NCBI GenBank assembly: GCA_017591395.1
Contig: WEDG01005032.1
Location: forward strand, 1-64,000
Direction: 5' to 3'
Length of the DNA stretch: 64,000 bases
From: Schistocephalus solidus
Taxonomy: Eukaryota; Platyhelminthes; Cestoda; Diphyllobothriidea; Diphyllobothriidae
Part shown: piece by piece, positions 34,690-45,935 of the stretch
How the letters are laid out: every line of letters begins with the position of its first letter
Numbering within the stretch: the first letter of the stretch is position 1
Program-made: the position numbers and the translations under genes
The notes under the pieces: generated by a model
Databases searched by the model: none
Told to the model about the DNA's origin: nothing
What the model saw: the letters and a program-made list of their open reading frames with translations, nothing else

Positions 34690-36450
34690 TCTTAAGTGAT
34701 TGACCGAGTTTTCGTTGGAGGCCCAGTCTTCAATCAATTCTCAGATTGTTTTGCATCTGGCGTGGGTGATTATCTTCGTGGCTGAGAAGTTAAACTCGTG
34801 ACCCGTTTCGCAGATGTGGGCAGTCACTTATGATAAGCCGTCACCCCGTCTCAGAGCAAGCTTATGCTCGTGTATGAACGATACAAGCATACGTTCAGTC
34901 TGTCCTGTGTAGTTACGGGAACAGTTTTGGCACGGAATGTGATACACTACGCTGCTCATTAGGATTCAATTTTTACTTGATTCTCATGGCCCTGCTGCAC
35001 ATGGCAGCTTTGGACCGGCGTGCAATTCCAACACCAAGTCATCAACAATATGCTCGGTCGCTTCTGACACGTCCTTGATGCATGGCATCGCATGCCATGT
35101 CGTAGGGATTGGTTCTGATTGGGTCCTCAGGGGGTAGACATGTAGGAATCGGCTTATGAACGCCTTCGGGTAGCCGTTCCGCATAAACTAATCGCGGATG
35201 TCACGAGCATCACGCGTTTTTTTCCACCGGGTTGCTGCAATGAGTCTGGATGCGTTTGAACAGTGTTGTCACATGGATTCTTTTGTGAGCCACCGGAAGG
35301 GTGTTGTGAAAATTGAGAAGCTGCATGATGTGCGCGGCTTTCCTGGAGAAATCCGTTTCCATTTTGCCGTTAGGACTTCCCCTGACGAATACATTAAGGA
35401 AGGGGAGCTGCTGCTCTTTTTCTTCTTTCCTCGTGAATTTTATACCTGAAGAGATCGAGCTAAGGCGGTCATGGAAATGCTCCAGCATGTTACTCTTGAC
35501 GATAACAAATATATCGTCACGTAACGGCGCCAAAAGATCGGCGGTTGTTGAGTGAAGTCGATCTTTTCCAGCTCTAGTATGACCAATTCTACCACTCAAC
35601 CAGAGATTGGGAAACCAATTGGAGTTCCCTTAAGCTGCTCATAGGTTTCTCTGGCAAAGGTGAAGTAGGTCTTTTAATAAAATTCTAACAGCCTCAGGTG
35701 TTCAATTTTGAGAGAACTCTGGGTTTCGTCGTATGACTCCTCAAGTTTCCTGCGCAAGACTTCTTGTGCTAAACTCGGCGGGATGGATGTGAATAAATAC
35801 GTCACGTCAAAAGAGACCATCACTTCATCCGAGGTCTGCCAGGAATTGGGGGGCTGAACGGACTGAGGCAGATGAAATGTTTTGAAGGAATTTTAGTTTC
35901 GAGTACATTAATTTTACCAGATTATAGGAGAGGCTGCCTTTAAGGGCAACGATTGGCCACAATGGAACATTTGGATTATGGATCTTTGGTAGACCATAGA
36001 AGCGAGCCATGACAGTATCCGTTGGTTCCATTGGGCGCCGTTCGTTCTCCGTGATCACATTTTGGCATTTGAATTCTCTGAGTAATTTATTAAACCGACT
36101 TACTATTGCTTTGACTTGTGCGTCATGCGATGGTCTGTAAAATTCTGTGTCGTGAAGTAGAGTTTTGGCTTTCTCACTGTGGTCTTCTCGATTCATTACG
36201 ACAGTTGATCGCCCCTTATCAGTGGGTAGGATGATAATTTGTTCGAAAAACATTGGATTGGTCTGCGCGCCATCAGAAAAGAGGTTACACATGGTCGGAC
36301 TGAGTGTTTCTCGTCGTCAGTCGTTTCAGTTCTCACAAGCATGGCTTCCAGGGCTGCAATGAATTCAACAGGGGCGGCGTCGGTGGTGTTAAAACAAACT
36401 TCATTCCGCAGCACCCATAGTTACTGCTCCGTTTGTTGTTTGGATAAGAG
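34690..36450 (-). pseudogene. PLE copy 1 RT-GIY-YIG polyprotein, broken
   Basis: Pieces in order: LRNEVCFNTTDAAPVEFIAAL (from 36414); ILPTDKGRSTVVMN, RFYGLPKIHNPNVPLWPIV and LSYNLVKLMYSKLKF (36292-35825, RT fingers and palm typical of PLEs); RDDIFVIVK, a decayed YVDD box, with QQLPFLNVFV (35599-35210); NGYPKAFISRFL (35184-34984); then VVYHIPC, C-S-R-N-Y-T-G-Q-T-E-R and HEHKLALRR (the GIY-YIG nuclease, 34960-34860) and ETGHEFNF. PLE RTs are related to telomerase, and the nuclease nicks the target. At least three frameshifts and two stops are present. The tyrosine of the YIG motif is kept, while the RT box has Arg before the aspartates. Confidence 0.85.
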
Positions 36451-36499
36451 GTTGCGGGCCAAAATCGAGCTTGCTGTATCGGATAGCTGTAACTTAATC

Positions 36500-36560
36500 T
36501 TAACTTTATCTCTGCCGATGGATTCCAGTAAGAGTTCGAAATCTTAGATGAATAAAGCCA
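36500..36560 (+). ncRNA. Hammerhead-like block, inverted copy at PLE 1 5' side
   Basis: Plus strand: ACTTTATCT, CTGCCGA (36512-36518), TGGATTCC...AGTTC, GAAA (36538-36541), TCTTAGATGAATAAAGC. GAAA is kept here while CUGANGA carries an A-to-C change, the reverse of the decay in the other arm. Confidence 0.4.
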
Positions 36561-36595
36561 TGATTCTGGCGTGCGAGCAACTTTCTTCTTCGCTA

Positions 36596-38690
36596 AATAC
36601 TGTTTCAAGGAAAACTTGCTTATCAGTGTTTTGAACTGAGAACGAATGTACTGAGGTCGCCATCTGGTAATCAAACAGGTAGTCACTGTCTTAATTTCGC
36701 GAAGAGAAATAAGTTCGGTCACAGGTTCGAAGTTTGCTAGCAGTTAATTTTTGGAGTCCAGGTACCTATGTATCCTATCAGTCACCAAGCCACGATTCTT
36801 ACCGCCTAATGATAGATTAAAACGCGTTGGCTTGATTATATTGAGGAATGCGCTGATATGCCGGTTTGACTTCTGCGTCGGCCGTAAGTCGGTCTCCCCT
36901 GCACGCAGCATCAGCCAGAGTAGAGCAATCCGCACTCGACGAGCAGATAACCAACGCCACTTAGCGTACCTCATATGACAATTGATTTTTCACTTACGTT
37001 GGCCACCTCGCTTGACGATGTTGGAACCGGATTTAGCTATTCCCCGAAGAAACCTCGGGTGTCTTAGGGCTGCGCACGCTCTTGAGCTTGCATACCGCTC
37101 GAACGAGGACCGTATTGAAGTAACTGCCATGACCAACACTGAAAAGATGCGTGATTCCCTCGAGGTTGGAACTAAAACTTGCAGCATCAACCGCCAATTA
37201 AGCGCTCGTCATGAGATTATGAAATTACGGCTCATTAATTTGCGCGAACGTTAAAATTCAGTTGCCAATCCATGCGTGGCCACGTATAATCTCATTGACT
37301 CGCCATCTTCCACCCCCCGAAGATGACGAGCCACAACTGAAACCCTCGATATCTCCCCTCTAGTACCTGTCGCAACGTAATCCCTCATTCCGTCACGGTA
37401 GCTTCTATCGATGTAACCCGTCAAAAAATCTCTATAGCGATAATTCTACACCTCGTTTATTTCGTTTGATGACGGATGGATCTAGCTACCGAGATGAACT
37501 TGAATAATATCTTCAGCCATGTGAACGACAACATTCTCAATGACCACAAATCCTGGGTTCGAACCCCAGTTATCACAAACTTGAGGTTAGGTACGGCTAG
37601 ATCCCTAGTCTTCGGATGAAATCCCTTAAAACCTTCCTGGTCACCATGCGATTACCTGCGAGGCGCTACATTGAGTCCCAAGGCACAACGCAAGGTGGTA
37701 CTAATAAAAGTGAAGCTGCGCGCACCTGGACGTAATTGACAAAGGAGGGATTTCTGGATTTATCCTCCGTTCAAAAACGAACTTTCATCGTTTGTGATTA
37801 ACGCACGTCGACCATTATCCCAGGGAGCCTAGATACTGCAATCCTGTATCACGTACAGGCGGCAGCGGGAATGGCCTACCAATGGCAGTAATTCACTGCA
37901 TACTTCTGACTCGGAAGTCTAAATGCAAACCCAACCGCGATCCTCTGAAGACGATTACCACCGCGTACGCCACAGCACGGAAAGTAGATTGTGATGATAG
38001 TTTGGTAGATGCAGTATCTGGTCTCCCAGTGTTCAGCCCGTTGGGTGGACAGGCAAGCCCAAAACAGCCCGTATACGCATGCCGCAGACACGATTGACTA
38101 AGTTCCTTCAATGAATGACCCACTCGAATTTAATCTGGGTATTAACATCACATTTAGAACCCATTGCAAATAGATTCACTGTTCCGAGTTGTCTCACCAC
38201 GACTTCCAATAGTTAAAATGCGTATGACACCGTTTACAGTGAGAAAGTGTGATGAGACGCCAGGAAAAACGGATTTCCCAAAATTAACCAGACATACCAC
38301 TTACATGCGCCAGTCCATTGGCAGTCTCTAAGCCATCTGACGTGGGAATTGGGCTTAAGGTTGTAGAGAGCATACTCATTCATGCACCAGAGTATAACGA
38401 GCAATCCGAAGCAGCACGAATCATTAATAGTTACGCACACAGCTATTGTGCTGTCATATAATGAACTTTGAGGGGTCAAACAGTCTAGAGAGCCTAGGCT
38501 GCTATACAGTTGGACTCAAGGCCGGACCCCATGACCGATCTCGGCCTCTACACGCACAACCTTTTTCCTTCCACTTCTCTAGCAAGCTAAATTATCCTTT
38601 AGAATTTCTGAATACTTTTAAATGGTGTTCAGCTTTGGAGCAATGTAGATTCGAAAACACGGACATATTTACACCAAATGTATTATCTGC
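36596..38690. other. Interval with two unrecognised coding-like frames
   Basis: Plus frame 36982-37254 (90 codons) ends in a charged, helix-like stretch (YRSNEDRIEVTAMTNTEKMR, then SARHEIMKLRLINLRER) that looks coding, and an acceptor-like CTTAG precedes it at about 37060. It could be a last exon. Plus frame 36751-36978 ends RRADNQRHLAYLI and is also unrecognised. 37882-38097 is open on both strands without motifs. Confidence 0.3.
37545..37625 (+). repeat. Short interspersed repeat with perfect B box, copy 2
   Basis: CTGGG TTCGAAC CCCAG at 37553-37569 is a perfect tRNA T-arm and contains the pol III B box GGTTCGAACCC. No tRNA A box or acceptor stem is found upstream. The downstream sequence aligns with 29260-29330. 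Confidence 0.35.
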
Positions 38691-39235
38691 CTAATTTTCG
38701 TCTTCATCTTCGGTTTCCTCAGTTTCGAAGTTGAAGAATCGCAGTTCGTAAGACGTCTTGTTTGACGCGATGACATGAAGATAATCACGAAGATTATGGC
38801 GCTTGAGGAATCGCTTCGTTAGGTACTTAAGGTATCTGAAACAGGTAATCAGGAATAGGTAGAATTAGTACCTTTTAGAAAACGGAATGCTGGCCGTAAC
38901 GATGATAGTTGACTTATCACGGTCAACGTGTACGTCCTTCCCAAGGTTCTCTACTTTGCCCTGGACCTTGATGCGGCTCCTTAAGTACTTTTCCTACAAG
39001 GAGATTGAGTGTTTTGACTAGGGAAGGTGGCCCTAATCCAGCAATTAGATGCTGTCCTCCACCGGGTATCACTTACGAATGCAGCAAAGTCGATAATGTC
39101 TTTATCGATAACATCTGCAGAACACTGAATAGTGAACCTTAGCGGCTGCTTCTTCTTCGGTTGAACCTTAAGGTTAGGTTTCACAGCAGGCTAAAGCAAG
39201 TCAAACAGCACAAGCGAACTCACTGCAGCGACCAT
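38691..39235 (-). CDS. RPL22: 60S ribosomal protein L22 (eL22), four exons
   Basis: Complete host gene on the minus strand: exons 39235-39224, 39190-39077, 38993-38872 and 38835-38691, stop TAG at 38693-38691. Introns of 33, 83 and 36 nt all have GT...AG ends (GTGAGT/TTTAG, GTAAGT/TGTAG, GTACTA/TTCAG). The 130-residue product matches the usual eL22 length of about 130. It has a basic start, then [24 protein letters not shown], the highly conserved [37 protein letters not shown], and an acidic tail of E and D. eL22 is a non-essential large-subunit protein that binds rRNA near the exit tunnel. No stops or frameshifts, so it is probably functional. The start is chosen because it is the only ATG joined by a clean short intron. 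Confidence 0.93.
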
Positions 39236-39260
39236 GACACACGGGATCCGTCGTAAAAAG
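39236..39260 (-). promoter_or_regulatory. Putative 5' UTR with TOP-like start of the eL22 gene
   Basis: On the minus strand CTTTTTAC begins at 39260, 25 nt before the ATG. A cytosine followed by a pyrimidine run at the cap is the 5' TOP signature of ribosomal protein mRNAs in animals. The start site itself is inferred. Confidence 0.3.
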
Positions 39261-40739
39261 CGCTTAAGTGATATAGTGCGCTCAAACAATTAAACTGCTT
39301 GCTCACTTTAAGTAAGTACAGGTCCGTTTAATCTTATGGTAAAACTTTGCATTTCTGACACGAATGAACCGCGGGATTTTACATATAACGAGTTACAGCT
39401 CCTTCTCAGTAACGGGCAGCTGAAGTTACTCATACTAATTGTAATGAACAACAAGTAATAGCAATGCAAACCGTTTTATTAACGAATGTTTATGAAGTAA
39501 ACCATCGGGGGCTAAAAAACGCTAAATTAGCAAAATATGTGAACACTTAATGGATAGTATAATGTGAAGCCGAACTCGAAGGCGAACGCTTATATGAATG
39601 TAGTTGAAAATAATTCCCTGGCAGGAAGCAACACTCACCTCGGTATAAACATTTATTATTTGACCGAAACATGACAGAAAATAATAAAATCCAGGAGATG
39701 CAGCAGAAAAACTCGACTAAGCTTAACTAATACTCTGTCAGTCAGTTATTATGATGGCTTTAGTGACTAAACACAGGTATTTTGACCTGCTGACCAAGGT
39801 GATGGCGGTATTAAATCAACTAACTTTCCAGCAGAAAAGCCAGGAAGTTAACCTCAAAACAGCCAGGAAAACAACCTGAAAAATTTAACTAGGTTAAACT
39901 CTCGACGAGTGCGTTTCGCAGTCTAACGAATGAGTTAGTGTTTACGCAACAGAAATAAGTCAAGTACCTTTATCTTCTTCGCAAGATAAACGTAAAACAT
40001 CGATGTTTCTCCAAAGCAACCAAACCACAAGAAGCCTCAAGCGACCAACTGAAAAGGATGGGATGATTTCGTCGTTAATTCTTGAAGGTAATGCAGCCAC
40101 TACAATTCATAGTAATGACAGGTGGTGTGTGAAGTGCAATAAAAATGCGTTTATGGAAATGTGTATCCTATAATTGTGTATATAATATTGAAGCAAATCA
40201 TATTTTTGAATGTTTCTAGTCCGTAGCTTACATACCAAGTACATATTTGCATTCAAAATTTCCCAGCTCGGCGTAGCTTATCGTAAAGTCGATATAAAGT
40301 CCGCACAGTGCAAAATATAGTCCAGTTCAATTCATTTTATTTGACAGAAATATAAGTGGGCACCTTTGAATTACTCCTTTTGTTACATGCAGTGGACATA
40401 TGTTATAATTTTGCAAATGGAAACATCATAAATTTCAGACGGATGCCTAAGTTAAAACTTTATTCTTTCGCAAATCTTCCAATCAGTTTTCGTTCTGTAG
40501 TCAAATTGCTTTACTTCTCTCCCATCAGCTCACCAATGAATCCTCCCCTTAACCAACATCCACAGAGAAACGGTAGTTTTTTTCCGTGTTGATAATGGTG
40601 GAGCTACTCTTGTGGAACCATGGCAAAACACCCGTTTCACACCGAATATATGCACTCGTATTTCGAGAACTACCTGTGAAATATGCAAGCCATTATGCTT
40701 TATATCAAAATGGTGCCAGTGTCATGCGCTGATGACATA
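39261..40739. other. Interval between eL22 and the Gypsy element
   Basis: AT-rich, with no recognised coding or RNA gene. It presumably holds the eL22 promoter. Frame 40356-40592 shows no motif. Confidence 0.4.
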
Positions 40740-41228
40740 TGTAGGTATTTGTACAATTTAAATCTTTGTATCTTTCTTGTTCACCTGAATCTTTATGATC
40801 CCTTGTTTTAATGTGCTAAATAAAACAGCAGCCAGCTTCAACCTGTATGTTGGACGTCTTCTGTTTTCGCTGCTGCATGTCACCGCTGCAATCTTGATTG
40901 TACTGATCTCTCTCAATTACTTGCAGTCAATTGCAACGATTGATCTTCATTTCTCGATTGCATTCTACTGATCACCGTCTCAATTGAACTCCTGACTCTG
41001 CTCTTCATCCTTGATGCATAGCTTTCTGGATCTAGCTCAGAGTTCATTAAAATCCTCAACAACACTCGCTATCTAGAAGCTGCGGTTTTCGTGAGTCTGC
41101 ATTCTAACAATCCTCTGACATTTTTGCCGTCCTTTTGTCGTTTGTAGTTTAGACACAATTCTCCACTTAGCGTTAATTTATTTTGTACACCTCGGTTCTT
41201 AGCAGTTTCGACCCTCGTCTACACTACA
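40740..41228 (+). repeat. 5' LTR of the Gypsy element
   Basis: 489 bp, TGTAGG...ACTACA, with AATAAA at 40819-40824. Differs from the 3' LTR at about 22 positions by hand count (about 4.5%). Confidence 0.93.
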
Positions 41229-41232
41229 AAAT

Positions 41233-41243
41233 TGGTGACCCCG
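41233..41243 (+). promoter_or_regulatory. Primer-binding site, tRNA-Trp type
   Basis: TGGTGACCCCG, 4 nt after the LTR, is the complement of a tRNA-Trp 3' end including CCA (11 matching bases), which primes minus-strand DNA synthesis. Confidence 0.85.
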
Positions 41244-41275
41244 CTTTTCTATCATTACGCACCATATCACTTACT

Positions 41276-42242
41276 ATGACGGACAATGAGACTAACGCAG
41301 ACTCTCTTGACATTAATAGCCCCTCTTTCAAATCGCCCCCATTTACGCCGAGCAACCCTCGCGTATGGATTAGGCAGATTAAGGCAGTTTTCTCGACGCG
41401 CCGAATCACAAGTGAACGCTCGCGTTATTCATACGTAGTGCAATCACTTTTTTGATGTTGCCGTTGACGTCGAGGACCTCCTTGATCCTATCCCTGCAGA
41501 GGAGCCATACACCCAGTTAAAGGATGCTGTAATTAATCGTGTGGCCAAGTCGGCCAACCGAATGCTGCGTGAGCTTTTCACGCAAGTCAAACTTGGCGAT
41601 CAAACACCTTCCCAACTAATGCAACACATGCGTTCTTTGCTTGCTGGTCGTCATATGGATTATGCAATTTTCCGACAGATCTGGCTTGATAAGCTTCCCC
41701 TGCCCATGCAGCAGGTATTGGCTATGCTCGACATGAGCACCTCATTGGATAAACTAGCCACTCATGCAGACAGAATCATGGAATGCTACCCAAGCGGTAC
41801 CGCATGTTCTAGTCTTCAACAGACATCGGTGTCCACTTCCAGATCTGATAATATTGACACCCCTGCTCATCAAGGCACTCCAAAGTCAGAACGTGACCCT
41901 CCCTATGTGATGTTATCATCGTGCTGTAGTGCCTTTTGACGGGCCGCACCATCATCTGACCTTTCGCAAGCGTCAAATATCGTGCGTAGCAGTGATTATG
42001 AAGATTTAAAGTATACCGTACGCCTTTTATGCACGCAAGTCAACAACATGTGTTCTATCATCAACAATCTCCAGTCAAATAGTCGTCTAACATATCAACG
42101 TCGACGGTCCAAATCACGGGAACGACAGCCACAGACCGTGTGCTGGTACCATCGTACCTATGGTGTGAAAGCACGCAAGTGTATTCCGCCGTGCCAATTC
42201 CCACAGAAGCCGCAACAGTTAAAAGACAACGCCAGCCAGTAA
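41276..42242 (+). pseudogene. gag of the Gypsy element, broken
   Basis: Starts at ATG 41276. The frame shifts after 41446 in a run of six T, continues at 41541-41939, meets TGA at 41937-41939, and resumes in the same frame to TAA at 42240-42242. The middle (VAKSANRMLRELF ... LGDQTPSQLMQHMRSL) is capsid-like. The nucleocapsid part at 42141-42194 has one knuckle spaced C-x2-H-x9-C-x3-C, unlike the usual CCHC. Gag would form the particle and bind the element RNA. Confidence 0.88.
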
Positions 42243-42249
42243 TGGCGAC

Positions 42250-45200
42250 GACTGCTGCTGGCCAACCGCGACCCAGTCGCCTCTTCTACATCACCGATAA
42301 GTCGAGTGCTCTCCGTTTTCTTGTAGATATTGGTACATAAGTTAGTGTTATCCCGCCTCCTAGGCGTCACCACCTCAAGCCTTCGCAGTTCTCATTGCAG
42401 GCTGCTAACAACACCGTCATCCACACATTCGGACAACAGTCCCTAACTCTTGACCTTGGTCTAAGGCGATGTTTCCAATGGGTCTTTATCCTAGCTGACG
42501 TCCAGTCACCGATCATTGGAGCCGATTTCCTCTCACATTTTGGCCTTTCAGTTAATTTAAAGCATCGTCGACTCATTGATATTACAACCAGACTTTTCAC
42601 CGTCGGTACGGTCACCTCTGAACCTTCGGTTGGCATACACTTGACTATTCCAAGTTCGCCATTTGCTGACATTTTGAAGGACTATCCGTCCCTCACTAAG
42701 CCTTGTCAGTTTACCGAAAAAGTTCAGCACACAGTTAAGCATCACATAGTTACCACAGGACGAACCGTCCATGCCCACCCACGTAGGCTTCATCCAGAAA
42801 AGTTGCGGGTGGCTAGAAGTGAATTCGAACACATGCTAAATTTGGGGATTATTCGCCTTTCTTCCAGCCCATGGGCCTCTCCTCTGCACATGGTCCTCAA
42901 GAAATCAGCCGACGATTGGAGGCCATGTGGGGATTATTGTGCTTTGAACAGAGCAACTGTCCCCGATCGGTATCCCATTCCTCACATTCACGATTTTTCT
43001 CTCATGTTGGCTGGAAAGACTATTTTCTCCAAGATAGACCTCGTGAGAGCATATCCTCAGATACCGGTCGCTGAAGAAGACATCCCCAAGACCGCCATCA
43101 CAACGCCTTTTGGCTTGTTCGAATTTCGCCGCATGCCTTTCGGTTTGCGTAACGCACCCAATCCTTCCAGCGGTTTATTGATGAGGTCTTGCGCGGTCTT
43201 TCGTTCACCTTTGTCTATATTGATGACAAACTCGTCAAAAGTTCTTCGCCAGCGGAACATGCATCACACTTTCGTCAAGTGTTCGATCGTTTCCAGCAAC
43301 ATGGTTTGCAATTAAACGTCGACAAATGTCTTTTTGGCGTTCCTTCTCTTGATTTCCTTGGTCATCACGTCAATCAGCATAGAAGCACACCACTTTCAGA
43401 GAAGGTGCAAAGCGTTTTATCTTTTCCGTCTCCGAAGACCCTCACACAACTGCGACGTTTCATTGGACTTATCAATTATTACCGACGTTTCATTCCCAAC
43501 TGTGTGGCAATACTGGCTCCATTGACTGATTTTTTGAAGTCGAAAGCCAGGCCGATTGAACTTTCACCGGCAGCTCACGCAGCTTTTGAGGCAGCCAAGA
43601 ACGCACTCGCTGATGCGACCATGCTGCACCACCTCAACTCTGACGCTTCTACGCAGTTGATTTTGACCACTGACGCTTCCAACAGTCTTACATCAACAGG
43701 TGAATAACCAGTTGCAGCCATTGGCTTTCTTTTCACAGAAGCTACAACTGGCGCAGACTCGCTACAGTTCTTTCTCTAGCGAGCTCCTGGCTATATACCT
43801 GGCTATTCGTCATTTTCGCCACCTATTAGAGGGAAGAGATTTTCGGGTTCATACCGACCACAAACCTCTTAATTATGCCCTCAAGGCCAAACCAGATAGG
43901 TACTTGCCCAGAGTAGTACGTCACTTTGACTATATCTCGCAGTTTACTGCTGATATCCGCTATGTCCGAGGCAGCGACAATGTCGTTGCTGATGCATTAT
44001 CGAGACCTGACATCAACACCTTGTCATCCAAATACGACCTGGCGAAGCTTGCAGACCTCCAACTAGAAGACGAGTCCATTGCTGATCTGCTTAAATCTAG
44101 TACTCTGCAGCTTCGAGATGCACCACTTCCAGCATCACCAGGTACGATTTTATGCGAGTGGTCCACAGGCACTCCCCGACCTGTTGTTCCATTATCCTAC
44201 CGTAAGGTAGTGTTTAACCATTTTCACTCTCTGTCGCATCCTGGCATCCGCGCCTGTCGCAAACTTATTGCTGCTCGCTTTGTCTGGCCAAAGATGAACT
44301 CCGACATCGCCCTTTGGACTAGGCAATGTTTCGCGTGCCAGAAAAACAAAGTGCATCGCCATACCTTTTCCCCTCCAAGCACATTTGCTGTTCCGGACGT
44401 TCGATTCCATCACGTTCACTTAGACTTAGTTGGGCCATTACCACCTTCATGGTGGTACACACATATTTTCACAGCAGTTGACCGTTTCACACGATGGCCA
44501 ATTGCAATTCCGATATCAGATACCTCGGCAGAAAATATTGCCATGGTCTTCCTGCATCACTGGATTGCCAATTTTGGTGTGCCAGCCACCATTACCACTG
44601 ACCACGGAAGCCAGTTCCAATCTAGTCTGTTCCGTGAGTTCACTAAACTTATCGGGTGTGCGCACATCACGACAACGGCATATCATTCTGCTTCTAACGG
44701 CCTCGTGGAATGACTGCATCGTCAACTTAAGACAGCACTGATGTCTCACTCAGACACAAATGCGTGGAGTGACAACTTACCCCTCGTCCTTTTGGGTATT
44801 CGATCAGCTGTCAAAGAGGACATTCAATGTACTACGGCAGAACTTGTATACGGTACACCTCTCCGCCTTCCCGGCGAATTTTTGCAGCCTCTCACCGTAG
44901 ACACTAGCTTGTCGAATGCTTTCGTTCAACAATTGAAACAGCGCATGGCTCAATTGCGTCCAACTCCCACTCGCCTGACATACAAACGCATTTTTGTGCA
45001 AGACGAACTTAAATCTGCTCCATTCGTCTTCGTCCGGCATGACGCAGTTTGCAAGCCTATTTTTGCCCCTTATGACGGCCGATACAAGGTGCTTCAACGG
45101 ATAGACAAGTATTACGTCATACAGAAGGCTGACAAGACTGACACAGTCTCAATCGACAGACTAAAGTCAGCTTATCTTGAGTGCGTTCTATCGCCCGTTG

Positions 45201-45496
45201 CTCCATCCAATCACTCCGCACCGTCACCACCCATTCCACCTATGTCGGTTCCTTCCACTCAACCTTCACACTCGACCACCCCACCCACACGTTTTGCTAC
45301 TTCTTCTTCACCACAACGCATTTCCTCTCGTTCTGGTAGGCATAGCCATTTCCTGCCAATCTTAAGGACTTTGTCGTATAATTTGTTTTGCTTTTTTTTC
45401 ATCGAGCGCTTTTGTTTTGTACAACAAACGCTCTGGTGGGGGATTTGTGTAGTTATTTGTACAATTTACATCTTTGTATCTTTCTTGTTCACCTGA
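42250..45496 (+). pseudogene. pol of the Gypsy element: protease, RT, RNase H, integrase, broken
   Basis: Protease: FLVDIGT in place of the catalytic DTG/DSG, followed by TAA (42338-42340). RT: 42395-43315, with YIDD in the next frame after a one-base loss near 43160. RNase H: TTDASNS, then a small deletion and frameshift near 43690, then HTDHKPL. Integrase: an HHCC zinc domain (SHPGIR...C-F-A-C), HLDLVGPLP and TTDHGSQF, and the last acidic residue in SASNGLVE, immediately followed by TGA (44711-44713). The C-terminal part resumes in frame at 44741 and reads into the 3' LTR. Pol lies in the -1 frame relative to gag and overlaps its end. Domain order PR-RT-RH-IN is typical of Ty3/Gypsy. Confidence 0.93.
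45434..45443 (+). promoter_or_regulatory. Polypurine tract
   Basis: TGGTGGGGGA, 4 bases before the 3' LTR, the plus-strand DNA priming site. Confidence 0.7.
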
Positions 45497-45935
45497 ATCT
45501 TGATGATCCTTGTATTAATTTGCTAAATAAAACAGCAGCCAGCTTCAACCGGCATGTTGGACGTCTTCTGTTTTCGCTGCTGCATGTCACCACTGCAATA
45601 TTGATCGTACTGATCTCTCTCAATTACTTGCAGTCAATTGCAACGATTGATCTTCATTTCTCGATTGCATTCTACTGATCGCCGTCTCAATTGAACTCCT
45701 GACTCTGCTCTTCATTCTTGATGCATAGCTTTCTGGAGCTAGCTCAGAGTTCATTACAATCCTCAACAACACGCGCTATCTAGAAGCTGCGTTTTTCGTG
45801 AGTCTGCATTCTTACAATCCTCTGACATTTTTACCGTCCTTTTGTCGTTTGTAGTTTAGACACAATTCTCCCCTTCGCGTTAATTTATTTTGTACACCTC
45901 GGTTCTAAGCAGTTTCGACCCTCGTCTACACTACA
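45448..45935 (+). repeat. 3' LTR of the Gypsy element
   Basis: 488 bp, TGTAGT...ACTACA, with AATAAA at 45526-45531. Followed by the target duplication CATA. Confidence 0.93.

Larger units (their letters stand above)
34505..36595 (-). mobile_element. PLE copy 1, near-complete Penelope-like element with inverted end blocks
   Basis: The minus-strand element runs from an N-terminal domain near 36450, through RT, to GIY-YIG ending near 34690. It is bounded by an 88-bp block present as inverted copies at 34510-34597 and 36503-36590 (about 82% identical by hand). PLE ends are known to carry direct or inverted terminal repeats (pLTRs). At about 2.1 kb it is the most complete PLE here, but frameshifts and stops interrupt it. 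Confidence 0.8.
40740..45935 (+). mobile_element. Ty3/Gypsy LTR retrotransposon, CsRn1-like, complete but inactivated
   Basis: 5196 bp from TG to CA, flanked by the 4-bp duplication CATA (40736-40739 and 45936-45939). The order is LTR, tRNA-Trp primer site, gag, protease, RT, RNase H, integrase, polypurine tract, LTR. Length, primer type and the C-x2-H-x9-C-x3-C Gag knuckle agree with the CsRn1 clade first described from a liver fluke. Lesions: a frameshift and a stop in gag, a stop in protease, frameshifts in RT and RNase H, and a stop in integrase. No envelope-like frame. Confidence 0.95.

Noticed and set aside
40330..40739. Left flank of the Gypsy element as the missing upstream part of the LINE ORF1 seen at 45936
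   Set aside because: Joining the flanks at CATA gives no clear ORF1 match upstream, so a split LINE could not be shown, although the target duplication is clear.
41183..41275. Gag start at 41183 inside the LTR
   Set aside because: The frame is open through the LTR and primer site, but ATG 41276 is the first plausible start downstream of the primer-binding site.
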